64,000 nucleotides of DNA from Thermodesulfitimonas autotrophica (GTDB taxonomy: Bacteria > Bacillota > Desulfotomaculia > Desulfotomaculales > Ammonificaceae), in assembly GCF_003815015.1 (NCBI RefSeq), contig NZ_RKRE01000003.1, positions 434,001 to 498,000 on the forward strand, read 5' to 3'. Below, in pieces: positions 8,403 through 18,453 of this stretch (position 1 is the first letter of the stretch; the number at the start of each line of letters is the position of its first letter). The position numbers and the translations under genes were made by a program. The notes below the pieces were generated by a model. It saw nothing but the letters and a program-made list of their open reading frames with translations. It did no database searches and was not told the origin of the DNA.

Positions 8403-10085
8403 ATGATTTTGCGGAGCGATATCGTCAGGGAAGGGCTGGAAAAAGCGCCGCACCGCTCGCTTTTCAAGGCCCTCGGTTTCACTGACCGGGAGCTTAGCGG
8501 GCCGCTCATCGGGGTGGTAAACTCCTTCAACGAAATCATCCCGGGCCATATCCACCTGCGGGATATTACCGAGGCGGTGAAGGCGGGGGTGCGCATGGCC
8601 GGCGGGGTACCGGTCGAGTTCCCGACCATCGGTATTTGCGACGGCATTGCGATGAACCACAGGGGAATGAAGTACTCCCTGGCCTCCCGGGAGCTTATTG
8701 CCGACAGCATCGAGGCCATGGTGGAGGCCCACGCCTTTGACGGGCTGGTGTTAGTGACGGCGTGCGACAAGATCGTGCCCGGGATGCTGATGGCCGCCGC
8801 CCGGCTCAATATACCGGCAATCGTGGTAAGTGGCGGACCGATGCAGGCCGGGCGCTTCCGGGGCCGGGACGTATCTTTGAGCAATGTTTTTGAGGCCGTA
8901 GGGCAGGTGAAAGCGGGACGGATGGCGCCGGAAGAATTGGCGGAACTCGAAGAAGCTGCCTGCCCGGGCTGCGGTTCCTGCGCGGGCATGTTTACCGCCA
9001 ACTCCATGAACTGCCTGACGGAGGCACTCGGGATGGCGTTGCCGGGTAACGGGACGATCCTCGCGGTGACCGCGGCCCGGCGGCGACTGGCGAAGCTTTC
9101 CGGGATGCAGGTGGTGGAGCTTGTCCGGGAGAACCTGACTCCCGACCGGATCCTGACGCCGGCGGCCTTCCAGAATGCGTTGACGGTGGATATGGCGCTC
9201 GGCTGCTCCACCAACACCATCCTCCACCTTACGGCGATAGCGCACGAGGCCGGGGTAAAGCTCGATTTGCGGGCGATCAACGAACTGAGTGATAGAACCC
9301 CGAACCTCTGCCGTTTGAGCCCGGCGGGCCCCTTCCACCTCCAGGATCTGGACGAGGCGGGGGGCATCCCGGCGGTGATGAATCTCCTGCTTGCGGCGGG
9401 GCTGATTGACGGCGAAACCCTGACGGTTACGGGGAAGCCGCTTAAAGAGAATATAAAAGACCGCGCGGTGCGGCGCCCGGAGGTGATCCGCCCTGTAGAC
9501 GACCCTTACAGCGCTACCGGGGGGCTGGCAATCCTTTTTGGCAACCTGGCGCCGGAAGGTGCGGTGGTAAAACAATCAGCGGTTGCCCCGGAAATGTTGC
9601 GCCACCGGGGGCCGGCGCGCGTCTTCGATAGCGAGGAAGAAGCGGTTAGCGCGATCATGAACGGAAACTTCCAAAGCGGCGACGTTATTGTGATCCGTTA
9701 CGAGGGGCCGCGCGGCGGGCCCGGGATGCGCGAGATGCTCACCCCGACCGCAACCCTGGCGGGGTTGGGAAGGGACAAGGACGTGGCGCTGGTGACGGAC
9801 GGGCGCTTTTCGGGGGCTACCCGCGGGGCCTCGATCGGCCATGTTTCTCCCGAGGCGGCGGCCCGCGGTCCGATTGCCGCTTTGCGGGATGGGGATATGA
9901 TTGAGATTGACATCCCGGCCCGGCGGCTCACGGTACTGCTTGAGGAAAGGGAGATAGCAGCGCGGCTGGCGGCCCTGCCGCCCTTCGCGCCGAAAATCAC
10001 GCACGGGTACCTGGGGCGTTACGCCAGACAGGTTTCGTCGGCGAGCAGTGGTGCGGTTTTCGCCCCGGGTTGCGGGCGGTCGTAA
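8403..10085 (+). CDS. ilvD: Dihydroxy-acid dehydratase
   Basis: Iron-sulfur enzyme that dehydrates 2,3-dihydroxy-isovalerate and -methylvalerate to the 2-keto acids. It has 560 residues, as usual. Cluster-binding cysteines are in [10 protein letters not shown] and [19 protein letters not shown]; the substrate region [22 protein letters not shown] is intact. ATG 8403 follows GTGAGGAGGT. It is second in the ilv operon and 67 bases after ilvE. Such clusters are usually oxygen-sensitive in this family, which fits an anaerobe but does not prove it. Confidence 0.95.
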   Translation: MILRSDIVREGLEKAPHRSLFKALGFTDRELSGPLIGVVNSFNEIIPGHIHLRDITEAVKAGVRMAGGVPVEFPTIGICDGIAMNHRGMKYSLASRELIADSIEAMVEAHAFDGLVLVTACDKIVPGMLMAAARLNIPAIVVSGGPMQAGRFRGRDVSLSNVFEAVGQVKAGRMAPEELAELEEAACPGCGSCAGMFTANSMNCLTEALGMALPGNGTILAVTAARRRLAKLSGMQVVELVRENLTPDRILTPAAFQNALTVDMALGCSTNTILHLTAIAHEAGVKLDLRAINELSDRTPNLCRLSPAGPFHLQDLDEAGGIPAVMNLLLAAGLIDGETLTVTGKPLKENIKDRAVRRPEVIRPVDDPYSATGGLAILFGNLAPEGAVVKQSAVAPEMLRHRGPARVFDSEEEAVSAIMNGNFQSGDVIVIRYEGPRGGPGMREMLTPTATLAGLGRDKDVALVTDGRFSGATRGASIGHVSPEAAARGPIAALRDGDMIEIDIPARRLTVLLEEREIAARLAALPPFAPKITHGYLGRYARQVSSASSGAVFAPGCGRS

Positions 10086-10120
10086 AGTTCAGGCTTATTT
10101 GACGGACGGAGGTGGACTTT

Positions 10121-11776
10121 TTGAGGCTAACCGGCGGAGAGATTTTGGTTGAGTCGCTGAAAAAAGAGGGCGTAGATACGATCTTCGGTTACCCTGGGGG
10201 GGCGGTGCTGCCGATTTACGACGCCCTTTACGACGCAGATATCCAACACATCCTGACCCGTCACGAGCAGGCGGCGGCACACGCTGCCGATGGTTACGCC
10301 AGGGCCACCGGCCGTCCCGGAGTTTGCATCGCCACCTCGGGACCGGGAGCAACAAACCTGGTGACCGGGATCGCCACGGCGTTTATGGATTCGAGCCCGT
10401 TAGTGGCTTTCACCGGACAGGTGCCTACGCCGCTTATCGGGCGCGACTCCTTTCAGGAGGCGGACATTACCGGAATAACCCTACCGATTACCAAGCATAA
10501 CTACCTGGTGAAAGATGTCCGGGAGCTTGCCCGCACAGTCAAGGAGGCCTTTTATATCGCCACTACCGGTCGTCCGGGACCGGTACTCGTCGATATCCCG
10601 CGCGACGTCTCCGGCGCCCAGTGCGAGTACGTCGAACCGGGTCCGGTAGAGCTGCCAGGCTACCGGCCGGTGGTCGACCCGGATCCAGAGCAGGTGCTCG
10701 CGGCAGCGCGCCTCATCGCGACCGCCGAGCGCCCCGTGATCTACGCGGGCGGTGGGGTGGTGAGTTCCGGGGCGAGCGAAGAGCTGCGCCGGTTAGCGGA
10801 ACTGATAATGGCGCCGGTAACGACGACGCTGATGGGTATCGGTGGTTTTCCTGGCAACCACCCGCTTTCGCTCGGAATGCTTGGGATGCACGGCACGCGC
10901 TACGCGAACTACGCCGTTTGCGAATGCGACCTGCTCATCGCTATCGGTGCGCGCTTTGACGACCGGGTTACGGGAAAGGTGGAGACCTTTGCGCCGGAAG
11001 CGAAGATTATCCACATCGACGTTGACCCGGCGGAGATGGGAAAAAATGTCCGGGTGGACGTGGCGGTGATCGGCGACGTGCGGCGGGTGCTCCAGGCGCT
11101 CCTGAAGGTGCTTGAAGTCGCTTCCCATCCGGCCTGGCTCGAAAAGATCGACCGGTGGCGGAAGGAATACCCGCTCTCCTACGAGGAGGACGGCTTAAAA
11201 CCCCAGTTTATCATCCGGGAACTCTATCACCTAACCCAAGGTGAGGCCCGCATTACCACCGAGGTGGGGCAGAACCAGATGTGGGCGGCCCAGTTTTATA
11301 CCTTTACCAGGCCCCGTTCCTTTATCTCCTCGGGCGGCCTTGGGACGATGGGCTTTGGTTTCCCGGCGGCTATCGGGGTGCAGGTGGCCTGTCCGGAAGA
11401 GGTTGTTTTCGATATCGCCGGGGACGGCTCGATCCAGATGAACATTCAGGAGCTGGCGACGGCGGTGAGTTACGACCTGCCGGTTAACGTGGCGATTATG
11501 AATAACGGTTTCCTCGGGATGGTGCGCCAGTGGCAGGAGCTCTTTTTCCGGCGGCGCTACTCCTACACCGAGCTTTACAACCCCGACTTTGTACGGGTGG
11601 CGGAGGCATACGGCGCCGAGGGCATCCGGGTCACCAAGCCCGCGGAAGTGAGACCGGCACTCGAGCAGGCCATCGCTTCGCCGAAGCCGGTCTTCATTGA
11701 CTTCATCATCGACCGCGAGGAAAACGTGATGCCGATGGTGCCGCCCGGCGAGTCGCTCAGGAAGATGCTCGGTTAA
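10121..11776 (+). CDS. ilvB: Acetolactate synthase, large (catalytic) subunit
   Basis: TPP-dependent enzyme that makes acetolactate from two pyruvates or acetohydroxybutyrate from pyruvate and 2-oxobutanoate. The first conserved block is [25 protein letters not shown]; the TPP glutamate is in [19 protein letters not shown], and the TPP/Mg motif is [19 protein letters not shown] 10121 gives 551 residues and sits 7 bases after CGGAGGTG; GTG 10112 is the first alternative but overlaps that binding site. The small subunit ilvN follows after 14 bases, so this copy is the partner of IlvN. A second large-subunit gene lies at 13424. Confidence 0.93.
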   Translation: MRLTGGEILVESLKKEGVDTIFGYPGGAVLPIYDALYDADIQHILTRHEQAAAHAADGYARATGRPGVCIATSGPGATNLVTGIATAFMDSSPLVAFTGQVPTPLIGRDSFQEADITGITLPITKHNYLVKDVRELARTVKEAFYIATTGRPGPVLVDIPRDVSGAQCEYVEPGPVELPGYRPVVDPDPEQVLAAARLIATAERPVIYAGGGVVSSGASEELRRLAELIMAPVTTTLMGIGGFPGNHPLSLGMLGMHGTRYANYAVCECDLLIAIGARFDDRVTGKVETFAPEAKIIHIDVDPAEMGKNVRVDVAVIGDVRRVLQALLKVLEVASHPAWLEKIDRWRKEYPLSYEEDGLKPQFIIRELYHLTQGEARITTEVGQNQMWAAQFYTFTRPRSFISSGGLGTMGFGFPAAIGVQVACPEEVVFDIAGDGSIQMNIQELATAVSYDLPVNVAIMNNGFLGMVRQWQELFFRRRYSYTELYNPDFVRVAEAYGAEGIRVTKPAEVRPALEQAIASPKPVFIDFIIDREENVMPMVPPGESLRKMLG

Positions 11777-11790
11777 AAAGGGGGAGTCTT

Positions 11791-12303
11791 ATGCGCCACA
11801 CCCTTGCGGTGCTCGTGGAAAATAATCCCGGCGTGCTGGCCCGGGTAGCCGGCCTTTTCGGCAGGCGGGGTTTTAACATCGAGAGCCTGGCGGTTGGCGA
11901 GACGGAGAACCCGGCAATCTCCCGGATGACCATTGTGGTGGCGGGGGATGACCGGGTGCTCGAGCAGGTCACGAAGCAGTTGCGCAAATTGGTCGAGGTC
12001 ATCAAGGTCCAGGACGTGACCAGGATGGAGTACGTGGACCGGGAATTAGCGCTCATCAAGGTGAACGCCGAGCCATCGAAAAGGGCGGAGATTATTCAGA
12101 TCGTGGAAATTTTCCGGGCGCACATCGTGGATATCGGTCGCAAGACCCTGGTAGTGGAAGTTACGGGGGACGAGGGGAAGATTAACGCCTTGGTCAACGC
12201 CCTCAAGCCCTTCGGAATCCGCGAGATGGTGCGGACGGGGAAAGTAGCCATGCTTCGGGGAACAAAGGATATCATTACTAACGGCAGGGAGGCGGAAGCG
12301 TGA
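11791..12303 (+). CDS. ilvN: Acetolactate synthase, small (regulatory) subunit
   Basis: 170 residues. It has an N-terminal ACT domain ([31 protein letters not shown]) of the type that binds valine for feedback inhibition and activates the catalytic subunit. The second half resembles the C-terminal domain of the long IlvH-type subunits. ATG follows AAAAAGGGGGAG. Its stop codon overlaps the ilvC start by 4 bases (GTGA), which implies translational coupling. Confidence 0.94.
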   Translation: MRHTLAVLVENNPGVLARVAGLFGRRGFNIESLAVGETENPAISRMTIVVAGDDRVLEQVTKQLRKLVEVIKVQDVTRMEYVDRELALIKVNAEPSKRAEIIQIVEIFRAHIVDIGRKTLVVEVTGDEGKINALVNALKPFGIREMVRTGKVAMLRGTKDIITNGREAEA

Positions 12304-13292
12304 TCCGGATTTACTATGATCAGGATGCGGACCTGAGTATCTTGCAGGAGCGAACGGTAGCGGTTATCGGTTACGGGAGCCAGGGGAGGGCCCAGGCGCG
12401 AAACCTCAAGGACAGCGGGGTAAAGGTCATCGTGGGGCTGCGGCCGGGGAGTTCCTCGGCAGAGCTGGCGCGGGAGGATGGGCTGGCGACGGCGCCTATT
12501 GGCGAAGCGGCCAGAGAAGCCGACATCATCCAGATGCTCATACCCGACGAGCAGCAGGCCGAGGTCTACGCAGGGGAAATAGCGCCTCATCTTAAGGCGG
12601 GCAAGGCCCTGATGTTTTCCCACGGCTTCAACATCCATTTCGGCCAGATCGTGCCGCCGCAAGAGGTGGACGTCTTTATGGTGGCGCCGAAAAGCCCGGG
12701 CCCGATGCTGCGTCGCCTTTATACCGAAGGAGCCGGCGTTCCGGGACTTATCGCCGTCTACCAGGATTATTCCGGCCGGGCGCGGGACCTTGCGCTAGCC
12801 TACGCGAAGGCCATTGGGTTAACAAGGGCGGGAGTTTTCGAAACTACCTTTCGCGAAGAGACGGAGACCGACCTTTTCGGCGAGCAGTGCGTTCTCTGCG
12901 GCGGGGTGGCGGAGCTCATCAAGGCGGGCTTCGAAACCCTTGTGGAGGCTGGTTACGCGCCGGAGATTGCCTATTTTGAATGCCTTCACGAGCTGAAGCT
13001 TATTGTGGACCTCATTTACGAAGGGGGTCTCACGGAAATGCGTTGCCGGGTCAGCAATACCGCGGAGTACGGCGATTACCGGACCGGGCCGCGGATCATT
13101 GACCAGCGGGTACGGGAAGAGATGAAGCGGGTGCTGGCCGAGATCCAGAGTGGCCAGTTTGCCCGCGAGTGGATCCTGGAAAATAAGGCCAACCAGCCGG
13201 TGCTCAAGGCGATGCGCCGGCGCGAGCGTGAACACCAGATCGAGCGCGTAGGTAAAGAACTCCGGAAGATGATGTCCTGGCTGAAGAAATAG
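12300..13292 (+). CDS. ilvC: Ketol-acid reductoisomerase
   Basis: Class I enzyme of 330 residues. It isomerises and reduces acetolactate or acetohydroxybutyrate with NAD(P)H and Mg2+. The Rossmann motif [19 protein letters not shown] begins near residue 21. The catalytic region includes [22 protein letters not shown], and the C-terminal domain includes [17 protein letters not shown]. The start is GTG, overlapping the ilvN stop. The loop after beta-2 reads GLRPGSSS. Cofactor preference cannot be settled by reading alone. Confidence 0.94.
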   Translation: MIRIYYDQDADLSILQERTVAVIGYGSQGRAQARNLKDSGVKVIVGLRPGSSSAELAREDGLATAPIGEAAREADIIQMLIPDEQQAEVYAGEIAPHLKAGKALMFSHGFNIHFGQIVPPQEVDVFMVAPKSPGPMLRRLYTEGAGVPGLIAVYQDYSGRARDLALAYAKAIGLTRAGVFETTFREETETDLFGEQCVLCGGVAELIKAGFETLVEAGYAPEIAYFECLHELKLIVDLIYEGGLTEMRCRVSNTAEYGDYRTGPRIIDQRVREEMKRVLAEIQSGQFAREWILENKANQPVLKAMRRREREHQIERVGKELRKMMSWLKK

Positions 13293-13320
13293 AGGTTGGC
13301 GGCAGGAGGTCGGAAGTCGG
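13293..13320 (+). repeat. Four-unit heptad array after ilvC (AGGTCGG type)
   Basis: Four consecutive 7-base units of the pattern (A/C)(A/G)G(T/C)(T/C/A)GG fill the bases immediately after the ilvC stop codon; the third is AGGTCGG and the fourth AAGTCGG. The sequence differs from the AACGTTG arrays, but the 7-base period is the same. The array runs into GAAG-TCGG-CTTC-TTTTT (about 13312-13328), a short hairpin that could act as a weak terminator or attenuator before the second ilvB. Confidence 0.45.
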
Positions 13321-13332
13321 CTTCTTTTTGAG

Positions 13333-13353
13333 GGAATTCGCGCCGCGAATTCC
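13333..13353. other. Perfect 10-bp inverted repeat upstream of second ilvB
   Basis: GGAATTCGCG (13333-13342) and CGCGAATTCC (13344-13353) are perfect complements around one central base. An almost uninterrupted palindrome is more like a dimeric regulator's operator than an RNA hairpin, since a one-base loop is unfavourable in RNA. It lies about 70 bases before the second ilvB start. No regulator is assigned. Confidence 0.5.
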
Positions 13354-13423
13354 AGGTAAGGATGTTCTGGATTCTTTTAAAAGCCAGACGAAGTTTTTCG
13401 GCGGCTCAGAGGGAGTGTTATCA

Positions 13424-15088
13424 GTGATCACGGTCGGCGAAGCGGTCATCCGGTGCCTGGAAAAAGAAGGGGTGGACCTTGTTTTCGGATATCCGGGTGG
13501 CGCCATCCTCCCCGTTTACGACGCGCTCTACAGCGCCAAAGGGATCAAGCACGTCCTGGTCCGGCAGGAACAGGGCGCGGTCCACGCGGCGAACGGTTAT
13601 GCCCGCGCCACGGGGCGCGTGGGGGTATGTTTTGCGACTTCTGGTCCCGGGGCCACAAACCTGGTTACGGGGATTGCCACCGCCTACATGGATTCGGTCC
13701 CCGTGGTCCTTTTTACAGGACAGGTGCCGACGAGTCAGGTCGGCACCGACGCCTTCCAGGAAGTTGATATTTTCGGGGTTACTATGCCCATCACTAAGCA
13801 TAACTTTTTAGTTAAAGATCCGGCTGCCGTTCCCGGCGTTATTAAGAAGGCTTTTCACCTCGCCCGCACGGGAAGGCCGGGACCGGTGCTGGTTGACCTC
13901 CCCCGGGATGTCACGGGCGCCAGGATCAGGTTTGATTACCCGGACAAGGTGGAGTTGAAGGGCTACCGGCCAACCTACAAGGGACACCCGACGCAGATCG
14001 CTCAGGCGGCGCGGCTGATTTCCGAGGCCACCCGGCCGGTGCTTCTCATCGGCGGTGGCGTGATTAGCGCGGAAGCAGCGGCGCAGGTGCGCCGGCTTGC
14101 CGAAACAATTCAGGCGCCCGTTGCCGCAACACTGATGGGCCTTGGCGGTTTTCCGGGCGACCACCCGCTCTTTTTAGGGATGGCGGGGCTACACGGGACG
14201 CGCTGTGCGAACTTAGCGATCACCAACGCCGATTTGCTCATTGCGCTTGGCACCAGGTTTGCGGACCGGGTTACCGGCGCGGTGGAAAAGTTCGCGCCCA
14301 ACGCCCGCGTGATCCATATCGACATCGACCCGGCGGAGATAGGGAAGAATGTTCGGCCGCACCTGCCGATAGTCGGCGACGTGAAACAGGTTCTCGAGGC
14401 CCTGCTGCTGCTTTTATCACCCCGGAAGAACGAGGAGTGGCTGGCTACGGTGGCCGGTTACCGGCGGGATTACCCGCTGAGCTACGACCGCACCGGCGGT
14501 TTTAAACCCCAGTACGTGATTGAAAGGCTGAGCGCGCTGACGGCGGGTGAGAGCATTGTCGTTACCGATGTGGGCCAGCACCAGATGTGGGTGGCGCAGT
14601 ACTATACTTTCAAGCACCCGCGGACGCTCATTACCTCAGGCGGACTCGGCTGTATGGGTTACGGGCTGCCGGCGGCGATCGGTGCCAAACTCGGCCGTCC
14701 CGAGAAGCAGGTAATCTTGGTCTGCGGCGACGGCGGCTTTCAGATGACGATGAGTGAACTCGGCACCCTGGCGGAGCAGGGAGCCGGCGTCAAGATTTTC
14801 ATTATCAACAACCGGCGGCTCGGCATGGTCCGGCAGCTTCAAGAGTTCTACTGCAACCGGCGGTATTCCGCGGTGGACTTTGCTTTCTGCCCCGATTTTG
14901 CCGCTCTTGCCGGTGTCTACGGCATTCCCGCCCATACCGTAGAGACGGCGGCGGCCTTCGATGCCGTCGTGGGGGAGGTTTTAGGGCGGGAGGGGCCGGT
15001 TCTGGTCAACTGCCTGGTTGACCCGGAGGAGAACGTGCTGCCGATGGTTCTATCGGGTCACGGCCTGGATGAAGCGGTCGACTCTTAG
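13424..15088 (+). CDS. ilvB: Second acetolactate synthase large subunit
   Basis: Paralogue of the gene at 10121, 554 residues from GTG 13424, which lies 8 bases after GAGGGAG. An open frame extends upstream to 13328 but contains the palindrome and lacks family similarity. Conserved are VFGYPGGAILPVYDALY, VRQEQGAVHAANGYARATG with the TPP glutamate, and GDGGFQMTMSEL..INNR. It differs from the first copy in the region after the TPP motif. No second small subunit follows. It may share IlvN, or work without it as catabolic or low-regulation forms do; the sequence alone does not decide. Confidence 0.9.
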   Translation: MITVGEAVIRCLEKEGVDLVFGYPGGAILPVYDALYSAKGIKHVLVRQEQGAVHAANGYARATGRVGVCFATSGPGATNLVTGIATAYMDSVPVVLFTGQVPTSQVGTDAFQEVDIFGVTMPITKHNFLVKDPAAVPGVIKKAFHLARTGRPGPVLVDLPRDVTGARIRFDYPDKVELKGYRPTYKGHPTQIAQAARLISEATRPVLLIGGGVISAEAAAQVRRLAETIQAPVAATLMGLGGFPGDHPLFLGMAGLHGTRCANLAITNADLLIALGTRFADRVTGAVEKFAPNARVIHIDIDPAEIGKNVRPHLPIVGDVKQVLEALLLLLSPRKNEEWLATVAGYRRDYPLSYDRTGGFKPQYVIERLSALTAGESIVVTDVGQHQMWVAQYYTFKHPRTLITSGGLGCMGYGLPAAIGAKLGRPEKQVILVCGDGGFQMTMSELGTLAEQGAGVKIFIINNRRLGMVRQLQEFYCNRRYSAVDFAFCPDFAALAGVYGIPAHTVETAAAFDAVVGEVLGREGPVLVNCLVDPEENVLPMVLSGHGLDEAVDS

Positions 15089-15109
15089 GTTCTTTTGGAG
15101 GAGAGCAGG

Positions 15110-16639
15110 ATGGAGAGAGTTTACATCTTCGATACCACGCTCCGGGACGGCGAGCAGTCTCCGGGCGTGAGCCTCAACGTGAAGGAAAAATTGCAGATCG
15201 CCAGGCAGCTCGTCAAGTTAGGGGTGGACGTGATCGAGGCCGGTTTCCCGGTGGCCTCTCCGGGCGACTTCGCGGCGGTGGCGGAGATTGCCAAGAACGT
15301 GAGGGGCGCGCGCATCTGCGCGCTGGCGCGGGCTAACTTCGGGGATATCGACCGGGCCTGGGAGGCCTTGCGGGAGGCGGAAGCGCCCCGCATCCACACC
15401 TTCATCGCCACTTCCGACATCCACCTCCGGCACAAGCTCCGGATGAGCAGGGAACAGGTGCTGGAGGCGGCGCGGGAAGCGGTACGGCGGGCCAGACGGT
15501 ACACCGACGACGTAGAGTTTTCGGCGGAGGACGCGTCCCGCTCCGACACTGACTTCCTTTGCCAGGTTCTGGCGGTGGCCATCGAGGCGGGAGCTACCGT
15601 GCTGAACATTCCGGATACGGTCGGTTACGCGGTGCCGGAGGAGTTCGGGGAGCTCATCAGGACGATCCGGGAAAAAACGCCGGGGATTGAGAAGGTAACG
15701 ATAAGCGTCCACTGCCATAACGATCTCGGCCTGGCGGTAGCCAACACCCTGGCGGCGATTAAAAACGGCGCCCGGCAGGCGGAGGTAACGATAAACGGGA
15801 TCGGCGAGCGAGCCGGGAACGCCGCCCTCGAAGAGTTGGTGATGGGGCTCTACGCCCGGCGGCCGCTCTACGGGATGATTACCGGCATCAGAACCGAAGA
15901 AATCTACCGGACTTCGAAGCTCGTTGCCGCTCTGACCGGCATGACGGTGCAGCCCAACAAAGCAATCGTGGGCAAAAACGCCTTTGCCCACGAATCAGGT
16001 ATCCACCAGGACGGGGTTTTGAAGGAGCGGACGACTTACGAGATCATCGACCCTACGGTCATTGGCATCCCGAAGTCGACGCTGGTTCTCGGGAAGCATT
16101 CGGGCCGCCACGCCTTCAAAACGCGCCTGGCCGAGCTTGGCTACAGCCTATCCGAAGAGGAGCTCAATACGGCCTTTGCGCGCTTCAAGGAGCTTTGCGA
16201 CCGGAAGAAAACGATTACCGATGACGATCTGTTAGCTCTTGTGGAGGAAGAAATGGGGCGCGTCGCCCCGACCTACGAGCTTCATTACCTGCACATCTCG
16301 AGCGGCACTACGATAGTGCCGACGGCGACGGTCGGACTGAAAGTGGGCGAGAGTCTGGTGGAGGAGGCGGCCTGTGGTAACGGGCCGGTGGATGCGATTT
16401 ACAAGGCGATCGATAAGATTACCGGCATTAAGTGCACCCTCGAATCGTACGGGATCGATGCCGTTACCGGGGGCAAGGACGCGGTAGGCAGCGTCACCGT
16501 GAGGGTGAAAAATGAAAAAGGGAAAACCTTCCTGGGGCGGGGCTTAAGTACCGACGTCCTTGAGGCGAGTGCCCGGGCGTACATCGATGCCCTGAACAAG
16601 ATGGCGGTGGACGTAAACGGCCCCCGGATAGAGCCATAA
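15110..16639 (+). CDS. leuA: 2-Isopropylmalate synthase
   Basis: Condenses acetyl-CoA with 2-ketoisovalerate to start leucine synthesis. It has 509 residues from ATG 15110, 6 bases after GGAGGAG. The HMGL-like TIM barrel begins with [40 protein letters not shown] holds the metal-binding Hx[13 protein letters not shown] is also present. A C-terminal regulatory domain (about residues 390-509) would give leucine feedback inhibition, as known for the family. It begins 21 bases after the second ilvB. Its stop codon starts a heptad repeat array. Confidence 0.93.
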   Translation: MERVYIFDTTLRDGEQSPGVSLNVKEKLQIARQLVKLGVDVIEAGFPVASPGDFAAVAEIAKNVRGARICALARANFGDIDRAWEALREAEAPRIHTFIATSDIHLRHKLRMSREQVLEAAREAVRRARRYTDDVEFSAEDASRSDTDFLCQVLAVAIEAGATVLNIPDTVGYAVPEEFGELIRTIREKTPGIEKVTISVHCHNDLGLAVANTLAAIKNGARQAEVTINGIGERAGNAALEELVMGLYARRPLYGMITGIRTEEIYRTSKLVAALTGMTVQPNKAIVGKNAFAHESGIHQDGVLKERTTYEIIDPTVIGIPKSTLVLGKHSGRHAFKTRLAELGYSLSEEELNTAFARFKELCDRKKTITDDDLLALVEEEMGRVAPTYELHYLHISSGTTIVPTATVGLKVGESLVEEAACGNGPVDAIYKAIDKITGIKCTLESYGIDAVTGGKDAVGSVTVRVKNEKGKTFLGRGLSTDVLEASARAYIDALNKMAVDVNGPRIEP

Positions 16640-16666
16640 CGCTAGACGCTAAACGTTGAACGAATT
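16639..16666 (+). repeat. Four-unit heptad array between leuA and leuC
   Basis: Four exact-period 7-base units (first ACGCTAG, third ACGTTGA) start on the last base of the leuA stop codon and end 7 bases before the leuC start. The units are degenerate but all begin with ACG. They belong to the AACGTTG family seen at 2802, 32947, 34523 and 63562. Confidence 0.55.
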
Positions 16667-16672
16667 TGCGGG

Positions 16673-17950
16673 GTGAAAAAAGTGCAGCGTGTTGCCCAGA
16701 CCATTACCGAAAAGATCCTGTCAGCGCATGCGGGCAAGGAATTTGTTGAGCCTGGGGAGCTTATCAGTGCCAAGGTCGACGTGCTGTTGGCGAACGATAT
16801 TACGGCCCCCTTGGCGATAAAAGAATTCGAAAAGATTGGGGTACCGGTTTTCGATCCGGCGGCAGTGGTCCTGGTTCCCGACCACTTTACCCCGAACAAA
16901 GATATCAAATCGGCGGAGCAGGCCAAAGTGGTCCGCGACTTTGCCCGGGAGCACGCGCTGCCCCACTATTTCGAGGTAGGGCGGATGGGGATCGAGCACT
17001 GTCTCTTGCCGGAACAGGGGTTGGTGGGGCCCGGGGACGTGATCATCGGTGCCGATTCCCACACCTGCACCTACGGGGCGCTCGGGGCCTTCGCTACCGG
17101 GGTCGGCTCTACGGACCTGGCGGCGGCAATGGCCTTGGGAGAGACCTGGTTCAAGGTGCCGGAATCCCTTAAGTTTGTTTACAACGGTGAGCTGGGGCCG
17201 TGGGTCGGGGGCAAAGACCTGATCCTCCACACGATCGGTGACATTGGGGTGGAAGGGGCGCTTTACTGCGCGATGGAGTTCACCGGCCCGGTGATCGAAA
17301 ATCTGTCAATGGACGGTCGGTTTACAATGTGCAACATGGCGGTCGAGGCGGGCGCCAAGAACGGCATCATTGCTCCCGACGCGAAGACCGAAGCCTACGT
17401 AGCGGCGCGGGCGCGCCGTCCTTACCGGGTCTATACGAGTGATCCGGACGCCAAGTACAAGGAGATTTACGAGTACGACGTCACGGGGTTGGAGCCTCTG
17501 GTAGCCTTCCCGCACTCGCCCGATAACGTCCGGCCGGTAAGCGAGGCTACCCACATCACCATCGACCAGGTGGTGATCGGCTCCTGCACCAACGGCCGGC
17601 TCGACGACTTGCGGCTGGCGGCCCAGGTACTAAGCGGCAAGGAGGTTCACGAGAACGTCCGGCTGATCGTTATTCCCGGAACGCAGGAAATTTACCGCCA
17701 GGCGCTCCGGGAGGGGCTTATTGAAACCTTCATCGCCGCCGGGGCGGCGGTTTCCACTCCCACCTGCGGGCCGTGTCTGGGAGGGCACATGGGCATTTTG
17801 GCAAAGGGGGAGCGGGCAGTGGCGACGACCAACCGCAACTTTGTCGGGCGGATGGGGCACCCGGAAAGCGAAGTGTACCTGGCGAATCCGGCAGTGGCGG
17901 CGGCAAGTGCGATTGCGGGGCGGATCGCGAGCCCGGAAGAGGTGAGATAG
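16673..17950 (+). CDS. leuC: 3-Isopropylmalate dehydratase, large subunit
   Basis: Aconitase-family subunit of 425 residues, the short archaeal/clostridial type rather than the roughly 465-residue proteobacterial LeuC. The cluster cysteines are in [13 protein letters not shown] and in [12 protein letters not shown], and [21 protein letters not shown] is intact. The start is GTG 16673; GTG 16682 is also possible. Its stop abuts the leuD start (TAG-GTG). With LeuD it isomerises 2- to 3-isopropylmalate, and in the citramalate route also citramalate. The homoaconitase branch is close in sequence, but the neighbours favour LeuC. Confidence 0.92.
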   Translation: MKKVQRVAQTITEKILSAHAGKEFVEPGELISAKVDVLLANDITAPLAIKEFEKIGVPVFDPAAVVLVPDHFTPNKDIKSAEQAKVVRDFAREHALPHYFEVGRMGIEHCLLPEQGLVGPGDVIIGADSHTCTYGALGAFATGVGSTDLAAAMALGETWFKVPESLKFVYNGELGPWVGGKDLILHTIGDIGVEGALYCAMEFTGPVIENLSMDGRFTMCNMAVEAGAKNGIIAPDAKTEAYVAARARRPYRVYTSDPDAKYKEIYEYDVTGLEPLVAFPHSPDNVRPVSEATHITIDQVVIGSCTNGRLDDLRLAAQVLSGKEVHENVRLIVIPGTQEIYRQALREGLIETFIAAGAAVSTPTCGPCLGGHMGILAKGERAVATTNRNFVGRMGHPESEVYLANPAVAAASAIAGRIASPEEVR

Positions 17951-18445
17951 GTGTTTGAGGGAATGGTTCACCGGTTTGGCGACAATGTCGATACCGACCT
18001 GATTATTCCGGCGCGCTACCTTAACACGAGCGACCCGGCGGAACTGGCGCGTCACTGCATGGAGGACGCTGATCCTGCTTTTGCCGGACGCGTCCGGCCC
18101 GGGGACATCATCGTTGCCGGAGCTAACTTTGGCTGCGGCTCTTCCCGGGAGCATGCCCCGGTGGCGATCAAGGCGGCAGGCGTCGCCTGCGTGGTGGCGA
18201 AGAGCTTCGCCCGGATCTTCTACCGGAACGCCTTCAACATCGGGCTGCCCATTCTCGAGTGCCCGGAGGCAGACGAGATTCCGGCGGGAAGCCGTCTCCA
18301 GGTGGATCTCGCGACGGGCCGGATTAGGGTGGTGGAAACCGGGAAGGAGTACCAGGCGCGACCGGTACCGGCGTTCATGCAGGAGATAATCGCTGCGGGG
18401 GGGCTGATCCCCTATGTCAGGCACCGGCTGCGCGACGGCAGGTAA
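17951..18445 (+). CDS. leuD: 3-Isopropylmalate dehydratase, small subunit
   Basis: 164-residue swivel-domain subunit of the LeuCD enzyme, again the short type. It contains the substrate-recognition segment [16 protein letters not shown], and [16 protein letters not shown] near the N-terminus. The GTG start directly follows the leuC TAG with no gap, so translation is probably coupled. The 8-base gap to cimA indicates the same transcript. Confidence 0.94.
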   Translation: MFEGMVHRFGDNVDTDLIIPARYLNTSDPAELARHCMEDADPAFAGRVRPGDIIVAGANFGCGSSREHAPVAIKAAGVACVVAKSFARIFYRNAFNIGLPILECPEADEIPAGSRLQVDLATGRIRVVETGKEYQARPVPAFMQEIIAAGGLIPYVRHRLRDGR

Positions 18446-18453
18446 CGGGAGCG

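Noticed and set aside
7908-8732. 274-codon minus-strand frame across ilvE and ilvD
   Set aside because: Antisense to two conserved genes with no binding site or recognisable domain.
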